Below are positions 34,806 to 41,925 of a stretch of DNA of 64,000 bases, piece by piece; the stretch's first letter is position 1, and every line of letters begins with the position of its first letter. Source of the stretch: Clostridium sp031626875 (GTDB lineage: Bacteria > Bacillota > Clostridia > Clostridiales > Clostridiaceae). The stretch lies in contig NZ_JANDMF010000027.1 of NCBI RefSeq assembly GCF_031626875.1, positions 12,440 through 76,439 on the forward strand. Direction: 5' to 3'. The translations under genes were made by a program, and so were the position numbers. Below the pieces are notes generated by a model. That model was not told the origin of the DNA, did no database searches, and worked only from the letters and a program-made list of their open reading frames with translations.

Positions 34806-35318
34806 TTAAATTATATCTTGTTTTATTATTGCTTTATGTGACGAATCATCAGTGGCTGGATAATTCTTCAATAGATATTCCTTAACAGCATTTATACTTT
34901 CTATTTCAAACATTCCAGTTTCAAGTGCTGTTTCAATCATTGTTGCTAATAAATTGTCATTAGTATTGTCTAACGATTCAGGAGGATATCCATCTTCTTT
35001 ATAAGCTCGCCAAGACACATAAGATACTGCATAAAGGATTACACCCCATGCACATATTTGCTCTTTTCCTACAGCTGTATAACAAAATTCTGATATATCT
35101 GTTTCACCATCTGGATGGTCTACATAGTCACATAAATCATTGGCTTCGATTTCTTTACTCTCAAGCCATCTCCAACAATCATCTAATGCGCTTCTACCTA
35201 ATTCATAACCTTCATCACTTATTTCAATAATTTCAAATATCTTTTCAGCTATTGCTAAACTCATAGCAACCTTTCCATCATTATTAACACTTTTTGTGAA
35301 GTTTTCCAAAATTCTCAC
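34806..35318 (-). CDS. Imm6-like immunity protein
   Basis: A 170-residue, mostly helical protein with SALDDCWRWLESKEI, DLCDYVDHPD and AWGVILYAVSYVSWRAYKEDG. This pattern resembles the Imm6 family of polymorphic-toxin immunity proteins. No intact toxin gene lies upstream, so it is an orphan. The end of the upstream 183-residue gene is two bases away. Confidence 0.65.
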   Translation of the reverse strand: MRILENFTKSVNNDGKVAMSLAIAEKIFEIIEISDEGYELGRSALDDCWRWLESKEIEANDLCDYVDHPDGETDISEFCYTAVGKEQICAWGVILYAVSYVSWRAYKEDGYPPESLDNTNDNLLATMIETALETGMFEIESINAVKEYLLKNYPATDDSSHKAIIKQDII

Positions 35319-35320
35319 CT

Positions 35321-35872
35321 CTATTCTTTCACATAGAATACTTTCATTTTTCCATTTGGAAAATTACCTTCCCAACCACATGGCCATCCCCCTGATAAGT
35401 AGACCTCAAAAATTTTCTCAAATAGGAAATTACTTTGCCTTGCTATAGCTCTAGTCTTTATACAATTAACTAAATCACTATATACATCATCCAATATTTC
35501 CTCACACTCATTGCTCAATATTATTTCACTTATATCTTTTATTCCTATCTCCCTTAATTTCTCATTTATGCTTTTGTAATCTTCATATTTGTATACTTCT
35601 TCTTTAACATTAGCCATTTGAAGATCCTTTATGTCTTGCCAAGTAAAATACTCATTTTCAATCAAGTATTCATCAGAATCATATGCAAATTCTTTACACT
35701 TTTCAAAATCATAATATTCCACAATTCCTTCTACATTTTTCTGTTTGGTAGTAAATAATTTCATAGACTCTACTAAACTTAAGCTTTCTTTTACTAATTT
35801 ATCTATTCTTTCATTTTCTTTAACATACATAGGTAACTCTTCCTCTATTAGTTCCTTTGATTCTTGTTGCAA
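35321..35872 (-). CDS. Hypothetical protein, perhaps N-terminally truncated
   Basis: 183 residues from a TTG at 35872. The frame is open further upstream without a good start, and an ATG at 35830 follows GAGGAAGAG. The protein is acidic and helical and ends in VYLSGGWPCGWEGNFPNGKMKV. I do not recognise it. Its place among immunity genes and its tight link to the Imm6-like gene suggest an immunity or toxin-module role. Confidence 0.55.
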   Translation of the reverse strand: MQQESKELIEEELPMYVKENERIDKLVKESLSLVESMKLFTTKQKNVEGIVEYYDFEKCKEFAYDSDEYLIENEYFTWQDIKDLQMANVKEEVYKYEDYKSINEKLREIGIKDISEIILSNECEEILDDVYSDLVNCIKTRAIARQSNFLFEKIFEVYLSGGWPCGWEGNFPNGKMKVFYVKE

Positions 35873-35944
35873 TTCATGTATACATTTATTAATATCTATG
35901 TTATATAATAATACATCCTTTTTTTCATCTTTAATAGAAATATA

Positions 35945-35978
35945 AAGCCAACTCTTTTCCTATTAAAGTTGGCTTTAT
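35945..35978. terminator. Hairpin in the immunity array
   Basis: The stem AAAGCCAACT/AGTTGGCTTT has a 12-base loop and no long T run. It lies at the 5' end of the open frame of the 183-residue gene and may end an older upstream transcript. Confidence 0.4.
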
Positions 35979-36014
35979 ACAAATCTTTTTTACCTTATTA
36001 ATTTTAGTATAATA

Positions 36015-36110
36015 CTAGTTATCATCATTTTTAATTACTATAAAAAGTGGATGTCCTGTTTCTTGATTTTGTAATACACTTGGAGTTCGATATCTTTGAC
36101 TTGATTTTAG
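36015..36110 (-). pseudogene. C-terminal fragment, toxin-like
   Basis: A minus-strand frame of 31 codons without a start reads SSQRYRTPSVLQNQETGHPL and FIVIKNDDN before a stop. It lies just downstream of the SUKH immunity gene. It may be the end of a lost toxin domain; the family is not recognisable. Confidence 0.35.
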
Positions 36111-36160
36111 TCAATATCCCTATTTAGCCCCCCTTAAAATGGCTAAGCTTTTAAAAATAA

Positions 36161-36598
36161 TTAGTCCAATAAATCAATATAGTAATTATCATCTTTTTGC
36201 AAATTAATCAAAAACTCTTTTAATGAACTCGCTATCTTTGTATCATAATAATAAACATTACTTGTATCATCATTACTTATCTCTATGGATAATAATGTTG
36301 TTTCATTTCCTTCAAAGAATATTATTTTTCCTTCTTCAAACTCATCATATATTTCAATATCAGGGTAATATTCAAAATCGTTCTTTCTTAATCTAAAATC
36401 TCTAATAGAATACGGATCCATAATACGATTTATATTGCCTTCTGTTCCACTAATAAATCCATATCCAAATTCTTTGTAAAATTTCTTTAGCTCCTTTGGA
36501 ATTTCTAGTTTTATTGAGTCTTCAACTTCCTTTATTTCATCCTCACTTACAGGATAAAATTTATTTTCATTTTCTCTTAAAATAAATGTATCATTCAT
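36161..36598 (-). CDS. SMI1/KNR4 (SUKH) family immunity protein
   Basis: The 145-residue protein has the SUKH start EIKEVEDSIKLEIPKELKKF followed by YKEFGYGFI, and a C-terminal block IASSLKEFLINL. SUKH proteins are the commonest immunity proteins of bacterial nuclease toxins. Upstream on the same strand is a toxin-like tail with two in-frame stops, which could be the cognate toxin's remains. Confidence 0.88.
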   Translation of the reverse strand: MNDTFILRENENKFYPVSEDEIKEVEDSIKLEIPKELKKFYKEFGYGFISGTEGNINRIMDPYSIRDFRLRKNDFEYYPDIEIYDEFEEGKIIFFEGNETTLLSIEISNDDTSNVYYYDTKIASSLKEFLINLQKDDNYYIDLLD

Positions 36599-36609
36599 TT
36601 TTTATATTT

Positions 36610-36801
36610 TTAATCATCTCCATATATAATATCATCTAAATCTTCTCGTTCTCTTTCTATTTCCACATATGTATTTATTAGATTCTTTAAGCCACCTTAA
36701 TTGTTAATTACAGGTTCACCTACTAAACTACTTCTATAACTTCCTCCGTGCCAGTCTTAAATTGATTCTTTATTAATAATACTACTACCAAAAGATCTAT
36801 A
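36610..36801 (-). pseudogene. Toxin-like C-terminus with two in-frame stops
   Basis: The frame reads RSFGSSIINKESI, stop, DWHGGSYRSSLVGEPVINN, stop, GGLKNLINTYVEIEREREDL and a final stop at 36610. Both internal stops are TAA and could come from CAA by one change. The WHGGSYRS block looks like a toxin-domain tail. The SUKH gene begins 12 bases downstream. Confidence 0.55.
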
Positions 36802-36810
36802 TTTGCTAGT

Positions 36811-37164
36811 TTATTGACTGTCCTCTTTAAACTTTTTATACTCATTGCACCATATCTCAATTAGTTCTCTTAATTCAGCAGTTTGAATTTCACACCAGTT
36901 TTCCATTCCATCCTCCGCCAAATTATCATATATCTGTGTTTTATCCCTATGAATTTCTACACCACATATATTACCGTTTATCTCTTCATATTCACTCATA
37001 CCACTTAATACATTATCTATAGCTTCAAAAATATATGTGCTAAACGGTTGAACATCAGCTGACAAAAACGTTGATAGAATCTCATACTTTTTTTCGAATT
37101 CAAATACTATATCATCTTTTTTACCATTATATATTATCTCTCTAATTTCATATTTCAAATTCAT
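36811..37164 (-). CDS. Immunity-like protein, paralogue A
   Basis: 117 residues, closely related along its whole length to the next gene (paralogue B). Shared blocks are EYEEINGNICGVEI, YDNLAEDGMENWCEI and LRELIEIW. It is acidic and soluble. The family is uncharacterised as far as I know. Its position in an array of toxin-immunity genes suggests an immunity role. Confidence 0.7.
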   Translation of the reverse strand: MNLKYEIREIIYNGKKDDIVFEFEKKYEILSTFLSADVQPFSTYIFEAIDNVLSGMSEYEEINGNICGVEIHRDKTQIYDNLAEDGMENWCEIQTAELRELIEIWCNEYKKFKEDSQ

Positions 37165-37209
37165 TTAATTTCACCTTATATATCTAACTCAATATCTTTA
37201 AATGATATA

Positions 37210-37569
37210 TTATCCATAATGATTTTGCTTTCTAAACTCAGCTAATTTAGTTGTCCATATATCTACTAATTCTTTTAGTTCTCTAGTTTCAATTTCACAC
37301 CAATTTCCCATTCCATCTTCCGCTAAATTATCATAAACTGTAGTTTTTTCTTTTCTTATCTCTAATCCACATACATTCCCATTTAGTTCTTCATATTCAC
37401 TTTGCCCATTTAATACAGACTCTAATGCTTCCATTGCATAATCTGGATATCCTTGAACATCTGACATTAAAAAAGTTGCAACTAATTCTACTTCCTTCTC
37501 TAAAATTATTACTAAATCTTTTTGTCCACTATTAAAATTTATTTCACTAAATTCAAAATTGTATTTCAT
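37210..37569 (-). CDS. Immunity-like protein, paralogue B
   Basis: 119 residues, a tandem paralogue of the gene at 36811-37164. It has EYEELNGNVCGLEIRKEKT, YDNLAEDGMGNWCEIET and LKELVDIW. Tandem diverged copies are what is expected of an immunity gene bank protecting against several related toxins. The start has AAGGATG a few bases upstream. Confidence 0.7.
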   Translation of the reverse strand: MKYNFEFSEINFNSGQKDLVIILEKEVELVATFLMSDVQGYPDYAMEALESVLNGQSEYEELNGNVCGLEIRKEKTTVYDNLAEDGMGNWCEIETRELKELVDIWTTKLAEFRKQNHYG

Positions 37570-37626
37570 AACTACATCCTTCTAAATAAATTTATTTATT
37601 TATAAATGCATTATCATTTTAGCTTA

Positions 37627-37860
37627 CTAAAGTTGTATCGGTTTATAAGCTAGTGCTATATTTACTATTTGCTCTGAAGTAAAGTCTTCTTCGTTCCAGT
37701 ATATTAGATTACTTACTTCTGGATGTGGAACATTTCTTTTCACAATTTTTATCATTTCTTCAATCTCTTCTTCTGTTCCTTCACATTCAACTATTCTACT
37801 TACTAAACTTACTAGTTCTTTTCTTGTCAATTTTTCTACCATATATTTAACAAACTTCAT
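37627..37860 (-). CDS. Colicin/pyocin-type immunity protein
   Basis: The 77-residue protein matches the Im7/Im9 pattern. It has an N-terminal helix KLTRKELVSLVSRIVECEG, a TEEEIEEMI helix, then the signature HPEVSNLIYW (compare HPxxSDLIYYP) and FTSEQIVNIAL. Such proteins block HNH DNase or tRNase bacteriocins. No such toxin is nearby. Its start overlaps the stop of the ATP-grasp gene by four bases, so the two are coupled. Confidence 0.8.
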   Translation of the reverse strand: MKFVKYMVEKLTRKELVSLVSRIVECEGTEEEIEEMIKIVKRNVPHPEVSNLIYWNEEDFTSEQIVNIALAYKPIQL

Positions 37861-38720
37861 TTCGATTCTTTAATAATAGCTCTTATCTCATCATAAAATT
37901 TAAATATATACTGATTGGGAGATAATCCTGATACTTGTCCATCTCCTGTTTCAACTACTATCCAATCTCCATTTTCTAATTCTGCAAAATCTACAGTGTA
38001 AAAATTACTATCTAAACAATTGAACTTTTCTACAAATTCAATTGGAACTACTGGACACTTATCTGGCTGACTAGAATTTTTACTAACAGTAACTAACTTT
38101 CCATTTAAATAAAAGGCTCTATATTCATTTGTTCTTTCTCCATATTTTTTAAAATCTACAAACTCTTTAATTACTATTCCTTCTGTAAAAAGTGCACCTC
38201 GTAAATTAATAAATTCCTCTATATAACTATCCATTACATCTTTTCTTACTGGTGTTTCAAAATAACGTGGAAATTTAGATCCTTTAACAGATTTAACATA
38301 ATCTTTTATCATAAATCTTTCAAACTCAATGTTGATATCATTCCAATCAATCTCTTTATAATCTTCATACCATTTTGTTTTAGGCGTATAGCCTTTTATA
38401 TTATCATAAGTACTAGGAAATAGATGACAATTATTATACTTATCCGCATCATTAATTAAACTTATACCCTTAATCTTAAGTCTTTCATATAGCTCTTTAT
38501 ATTTATCAGGTTTTAACATCCATCCACGATAAATACATATTCCTTCATCTAAATTATTAGGATAACATTTTAGATTTCCACTTGAAACAAACTCTTCATA
38601 ATTATATAAGATAACTTCAAACTCCGGAAACTTACTTGCTATTTCATATTCTTCCTCATAATCAGCATCTACACTTTTAATATCAAAAAAATCTGATGGG
38701 TATAACAATTTGATTTTCAT
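37857..38720 (-). CDS. ATP-grasp domain protein (R2K/DUF4343-like)
   Basis: 287 residues. An N-terminal part has ICIYRGWMLKPDKY. An ATP-grasp-like core has RFMIKDYVKSVKGSKFPR, GIVIKEFVDF, EYRAFYLNGKLVTVSKNS and the C-terminal metal-binding strand WIVVETGDGQVSGLSP. This fits the R2K group of ATP-grasp proteins, thought to modify proteins or peptides in conflict systems. It heads a two-gene unit with the colicin-immunity-like gene. Confidence 0.75.
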   Translation of the reverse strand: MKIKLLYPSDFFDIKSVDADYEEEYEIASKFPEFEVILYNYEEFVSSGNLKCYPNNLDEGICIYRGWMLKPDKYKELYERLKIKGISLINDADKYNNCHLFPSTYDNIKGYTPKTKWYEDYKEIDWNDINIEFERFMIKDYVKSVKGSKFPRYFETPVRKDVMDSYIEEFINLRGALFTEGIVIKEFVDFKKYGERTNEYRAFYLNGKLVTVSKNSSQPDKCPVVPIEFVEKFNCLDSNFYTVDFAELENGDWIVVETGDGQVSGLSPNQYIFKFYDEIRAIIKESK

Positions 38721-38876
38721 ATCCTTTGCCTCCTTAAGTACTTACCACTATATTTTTATTAGTACAAATTACAATTATATTCTAGATTTAATAATACCAT
38801 AGTAGAAATATAATTTTCTCTCAACATAAGTAATAACTTTTTCTTTTCAAAATATTGAATTAAATTTAGGATAGTT

Positions 38877-38912
38877 AAAAGCCACTGATTTTACTGCTAT
38901 CAGTGGCTTTTA
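38877..38912 (-). terminator. Terminator of ydbC
   Basis: A stem AAAAGCCACTGAT/ATCAGTGGCTTTT (38877-38889 with 38899-38911) lies eight bases past the ydbC stop. A near copy sits at 34446-34479. Confidence 0.8.
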
Positions 38913-38919
38913 CCCTAAA

Positions 38920-39141
38920 TTATAAATCTAGTTTATTCAATAATTCTTTTAGTTGTTTTAACTCATCAACACTTAAAGTAACACCTTTTCCCATCTTCTC
39001 ATGTTCAGGTGCCCAATCCCTTAAATCATACTTAGCTTCTTTTCCATTCCAGCTTATTAGATTTAATTCTTTAGTCCAGCCTTTTGCTGATTCTGATATT
39101 TTTCCTAGTTCTTTTTCTATTTCAAATTTAATATCTGCCAT
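38920..39141 (-). CDS. ydbC: YdbC/PC4-like single-stranded DNA-binding protein
   Basis: About 73 residues from the ATG at 39141 (AGGTG nine bases upstream). It matches the YdbC/PC4 family: MADIKFEIEKELGKISES, KGWTKELNLISWNGKEAKYD, LRDWAPEHEKMGKGVTLS. The family binds single-stranded DNA and resembles the eukaryotic coactivator p15. Its 3' end is duplicated at 34446-34553 on the far side of the immunity array. Confidence 0.88.
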   Translation of the reverse strand: MADIKFEIEKELGKISESAKGWTKELNLISWNGKEAKYDLRDWAPEHEKMGKGVTLSVDELKQLKELLNKLDL

Positions 39142-39161
39142 ATTCCTTTTCACCTAACTTT

Positions 39162-39307
39162 CTATACTAAATAATCTGCCCCATTTTCAGCAACTCTATC
39201 ATTAGCTATTTCATCCATGTAGACATTTCCACACTTAATCACTGCTTATTTCATAACAACTTCTAATGCATGTTTTTTTGTTCTGGTGATAAACTTATAT
39301 ATGGATT
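39162..39307 (-). pseudogene. C-terminal coding fragment upstream of ydbC
   Basis: A startless minus-strand frame reads NPYISLSPEQKKHALEVVMK, one in-frame stop, then AVIKCGNVYMDEIANDRVAE and GADYLV before the final stop. It fills the gap between the PilZ gene and ydbC. The protein family is unknown to me. It is a decayed gene end. Confidence 0.5.
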
Positions 39308-39935
39308 AAAATTGTTTACTATAATATTTAAAAAACTTGTTGTTAAAATTTTTAAGTATAAATTTTTCTAACAAGTAATTTTGAGCTGTATCTTTTATCA
39401 TAAATTCACATCCATAATAATATAAATTATCTTTTTTATATTTTCTTTTAGTAATAGCTTGTATATATATTTTTTCATCTTCTATAGGTAATTCAATAAA
39501 AAAATTAATATCTTCAGGAATATCTAAAGCACATTCTAATAGTATTCCTTTAATACTTAGATTTCTACATGTCATAAAAATAGGTTTATTTAATTCAATT
39601 ACTTTTTCAGAGACATCAACTATTTTACTTACCTCTAAGTGTATCTTTACAATAATTCTATTTTTATTTCGTCTTTCTTGATTAAAGAGAAATGTTACAT
39701 TTTTAACTACTATCATATTTTCTAATATATCAGATATAACACCACTATATATAAAAATCCCCTTATCTTTATTAATTGTATTTATTAAAACTTCTTCATC
39801 AATTTTTAATTTAATTTCTTCATTAGCATATATACTTAGCATATCTTTTTGAAATTTTTTAACTATTCCAGTAGTTACTATTTTATCATCAGCAGACGTT
39901 AGTTTTATTGTTGAATATTCAATTAAATTCTTCAT
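39306..39935 (-). CDS. PilZ-domain protein, probable c-di-GMP receptor
   Basis: 209 residues. An N-terminal YcgR-like beta-barrel (1-85) is followed by a PilZ domain with the c-di-GMP contacts ERRNKNR (Arg89, Arg93) and NLSIKG (Asn125, Ser127, Gly130). YcgR-type proteins act as c-di-GMP brakes or adhesion switches. No partner gene is near. An inverted repeat lies upstream of the start. Confidence 0.85.
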   Translation of the reverse strand: MKNLIEYSTIKLTSADDKIVTTGIVKKFQKDMLSIYANEEIKLKIDEEVLINTINKDKGIFIYSGVISDILENMIVVKNVTFLFNQERRNKNRIIVKIHLEVSKIVDVSEKVIELNKPIFMTCRNLSIKGILLECALDIPEDINFFIELPIEDEKIYIQAITKRKYKKDNLYYYGCEFMIKDTAQNYLLEKFILKNFNNKFFKYYSKQF

Positions 39936-39971
39936 AAGTTAAATTATAAAATTCCTCCTAATATTATATTT

Positions 39972-40013
39972 TAGTGAATATAATGGATATAATTGATTTT
40001 ATAATATTCACTA
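39972..40013. promoter_or_regulatory. Inverted repeat upstream of the PilZ gene
   Basis: A perfect ten-base inverted repeat TAGTGAATAT/ATATTCACTA has its arms 22 bases apart and lies 37 bases upstream of the start codon. It may be an operator or a leader hairpin. Confidence 0.35.
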
Positions 40014-40154
40014 TTATATTTTCGCACTAAATTTTACTAACCTTATAGTAATTTTTTTACCAATATTAGGTTGAAATATAAAATACATATTAGCTTTTCT
40101 TATATATCTTGTTGCATTATCATCTAATTAAAATTCATGATAAGTGGAGCTACC

Positions 40155-40250
40155 CATAACAATAAAAAAACACGACCACCTGTAAGCAGCTACTCAAGCC
40201 ACATACAAATGATCGTGGATTTTATGGTGAAGGCGAGACGTTACCTTTAA
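40155..40250 (-). terminator. Terminator after nupC, preceded by an ssrA-3'-end-like sequence
   Basis: On the minus strand GGTAACGTCTCGCCTTCACCA resembles the T-arm and 3' end of tmRNA. It is followed by ATAAAATCCACGATCA, a loop, TGGTCGTG and seven T. The hairpin ends the nupC transcript. A second copy of this arrangement follows pflB at 41846-41908. Confidence 0.6.
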
Positions 40251-40345
40251 ATAAAAGAATTCTACCATATAGGGTTCTTCTATTTACAAAATGCTTGTCT
40301 TGTTTATCTTAACAACTTCTTTATACAATTGATTTTAAATATGCC

Positions 40346-41527
40346 TTAAATAATCAACCCAACAATTGTTCCTGTTAAAAGACTTACTAATGTTGCACCA
40401 TATAACAATTTCAGTCCAAAACGTGCAACTACATTTGCTTGATCTTCATTAAGTGCTTTTACTGCTCCAGAAATAATTCCAATTGACGAGAAGTTTGCAA
40501 AAGAGACTAAGAATGTAGAAACAATAGCTGTTGCTCTTGTTGATAACTGTATGCTCCCGTTTGCTAATAAATTCATTGCAACAAATTCATTTGATACTAA
40601 TTTAGTCGCCATTACACTTGCAGCTTTTATTGCTTCATTTAAAGGTATACCCATAAAAAATGCAAATGGAGAAAATACATAACCAAGCATATCTTGAAAA
40701 CCTATTCCAAAAATCATCTTAAATACTGTATTAATCATGGTGATTATTGCCACAAATCCTACTAACATAGCACCAACTGTAATCGCAACTTTAAATCCAT
40801 CCATAATATATTCACTAAGAACTTCAAAAAATGTTTGTTGTGATTTTTCATGAACTACTAAAATATCTTCTTCTTCTGTTACAGTATACGGATTTATAAC
40901 TGATGTTATAATAAATCCACCAAATAAATTTAAAACAAGTGCCGCTACAACATATCTAGGTTGTAAAAGAACCATATAAGAGCCCACTACAGACATAGAT
41001 ACTGTTGACATAGCAGATGCACAAAGAGTATACAATCTATGTTTAGGTAATAAACCAAGTTGTTTTTTTACTGAAATAAATACTTCAGATTGTCCAAGAA
41101 TAGCTGATGCTACTGCATTATAAGATTCTAATTCTCCCATTCCATTAACTTTACTTAAAGCTTTTCCTATATATTTCACTATAATAGGAAGTATTTTTAT
41201 GTATTGTAAAATACCAATTAAAGCAGAAATAAAGATTATTGGTAAAAGAACACTAATAAAAAATGTATTCTGATTATCATTAACTAATCCACCAAATACA
41301 AAATTGACTCCTTCTCCAGCACAATTAAGTATTACTTGGAACCCATTTACTATACCACCTACTAAAAAATTTCCTATTTCAGTATTTAATATAACAAAGC
41401 CAAGTATGAATTGTAAAACAAGCATTGTTATTATAGGCTTGTACTTTATATTTTTCTTATCGCTACTTCCAACCCATGCAAGTACTAAAACAATAACTAA
41501 TCCAATAATTCCAATAATATATTTCAT
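40346..41527 (-). CDS. nupC: Concentrative nucleoside transporter
   Basis: The 393-residue membrane protein is of the CNT family: eight or more membrane segments with GQSEVFISVKKQLGLLPKHRLYTLCASAMSTVSMSVVGSYM broken across helices, the block LNLFGGFIITSVINPY, and AFFMGIPLNEAIKAASVMATKLVSNEFVAM. It imports nucleosides with H+ or Na+. The start has GAGAGGAGA. The gene is flanked on both sides by similar terminator regions. Confidence 0.93.
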   Translation of the reverse strand: MKYIIGIIGLVIVLVLAWVGSSDKKNIKYKPIITMLVLQFILGFVILNTEIGNFLVGGIVNGFQVILNCAGEGVNFVFGGLVNDNQNTFFISVLLPIIFISALIGILQYIKILPIIVKYIGKALSKVNGMGELESYNAVASAILGQSEVFISVKKQLGLLPKHRLYTLCASAMSTVSMSVVGSYMVLLQPRYVVAALVLNLFGGFIITSVINPYTVTEEEDILVVHEKSQQTFFEVLSEYIMDGFKVAITVGAMLVGFVAIITMINTVFKMIFGIGFQDMLGYVFSPFAFFMGIPLNEAIKAASVMATKLVSNEFVAMNLLANGSIQLSTRATAIVSTFLVSFANFSSIGIISGAVKALNEDQANVVARFGLKLLYGATLVSLLTGTIVGLII

Positions 41528-41845
41528 ATTTCATTCTCCTCTTCTCTCTAACAACAAATTTAATATTAGACAATGCAGATTTTCTTCTCAATTATTACAA
41601 TATATGAATTATGTTGCATTTTTTCGACGTTACTTATTATATATTGCTTTTGCAAAATTATAAAGGGTTTTCCTATAATTTTCTTATTATAGCTTATAAT
41701 TTTTTCCGTATACCCCTTTGTATTCTTTAAGTCTCATAGTTACACCACATTTTTAGAATGAAAAAAAGGCGGTTCATCTATATTACTTTAATCCATCTCA
41801 TCTAATATATTCTGATAATTGATGAATTTATCTTTCTAAAGTAAA

Positions 41846-41908
41846 AGACCCACGAAAATCCGAATTCCAGATTTTCGTGGGTCTTATGGTGGAGGCGAGG
41901 TGTAACCT
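41846..41908 (-). terminator. Terminator after pflB, preceded by an ssrA-3'-end-like sequence
   Basis: A perfect 14-base stem AGACCCACGAAAAT/ATTTTCGTGGGTCT has an 11-base loop and is followed by TTTACTTT on the minus strand. Directly before it lies AGGTTACACCTCGCCTCCACCA, which looks like the T-arm, acceptor strand and CCA of tmRNA. Confidence 0.75.
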
Positions 41909-41925
41909 CCCCTCCCCTAATTTAA

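Noticed and set aside
34446..38912. Repeated hairpins considered as a CRISPR-like array
   Set aside because: Only two copies, 4.4 kb apart, each a terminator of a ydbC end; no spacers or cas genes anywhere in the window.
41687..41737. 16-residue minus-strand ORF (MRLKEYKGVYGKNYKL) upstream of nupC
   Set aside because: Only a weak ribosome-like site and no family; too short to separate from chance, though a leader peptide is not excluded.
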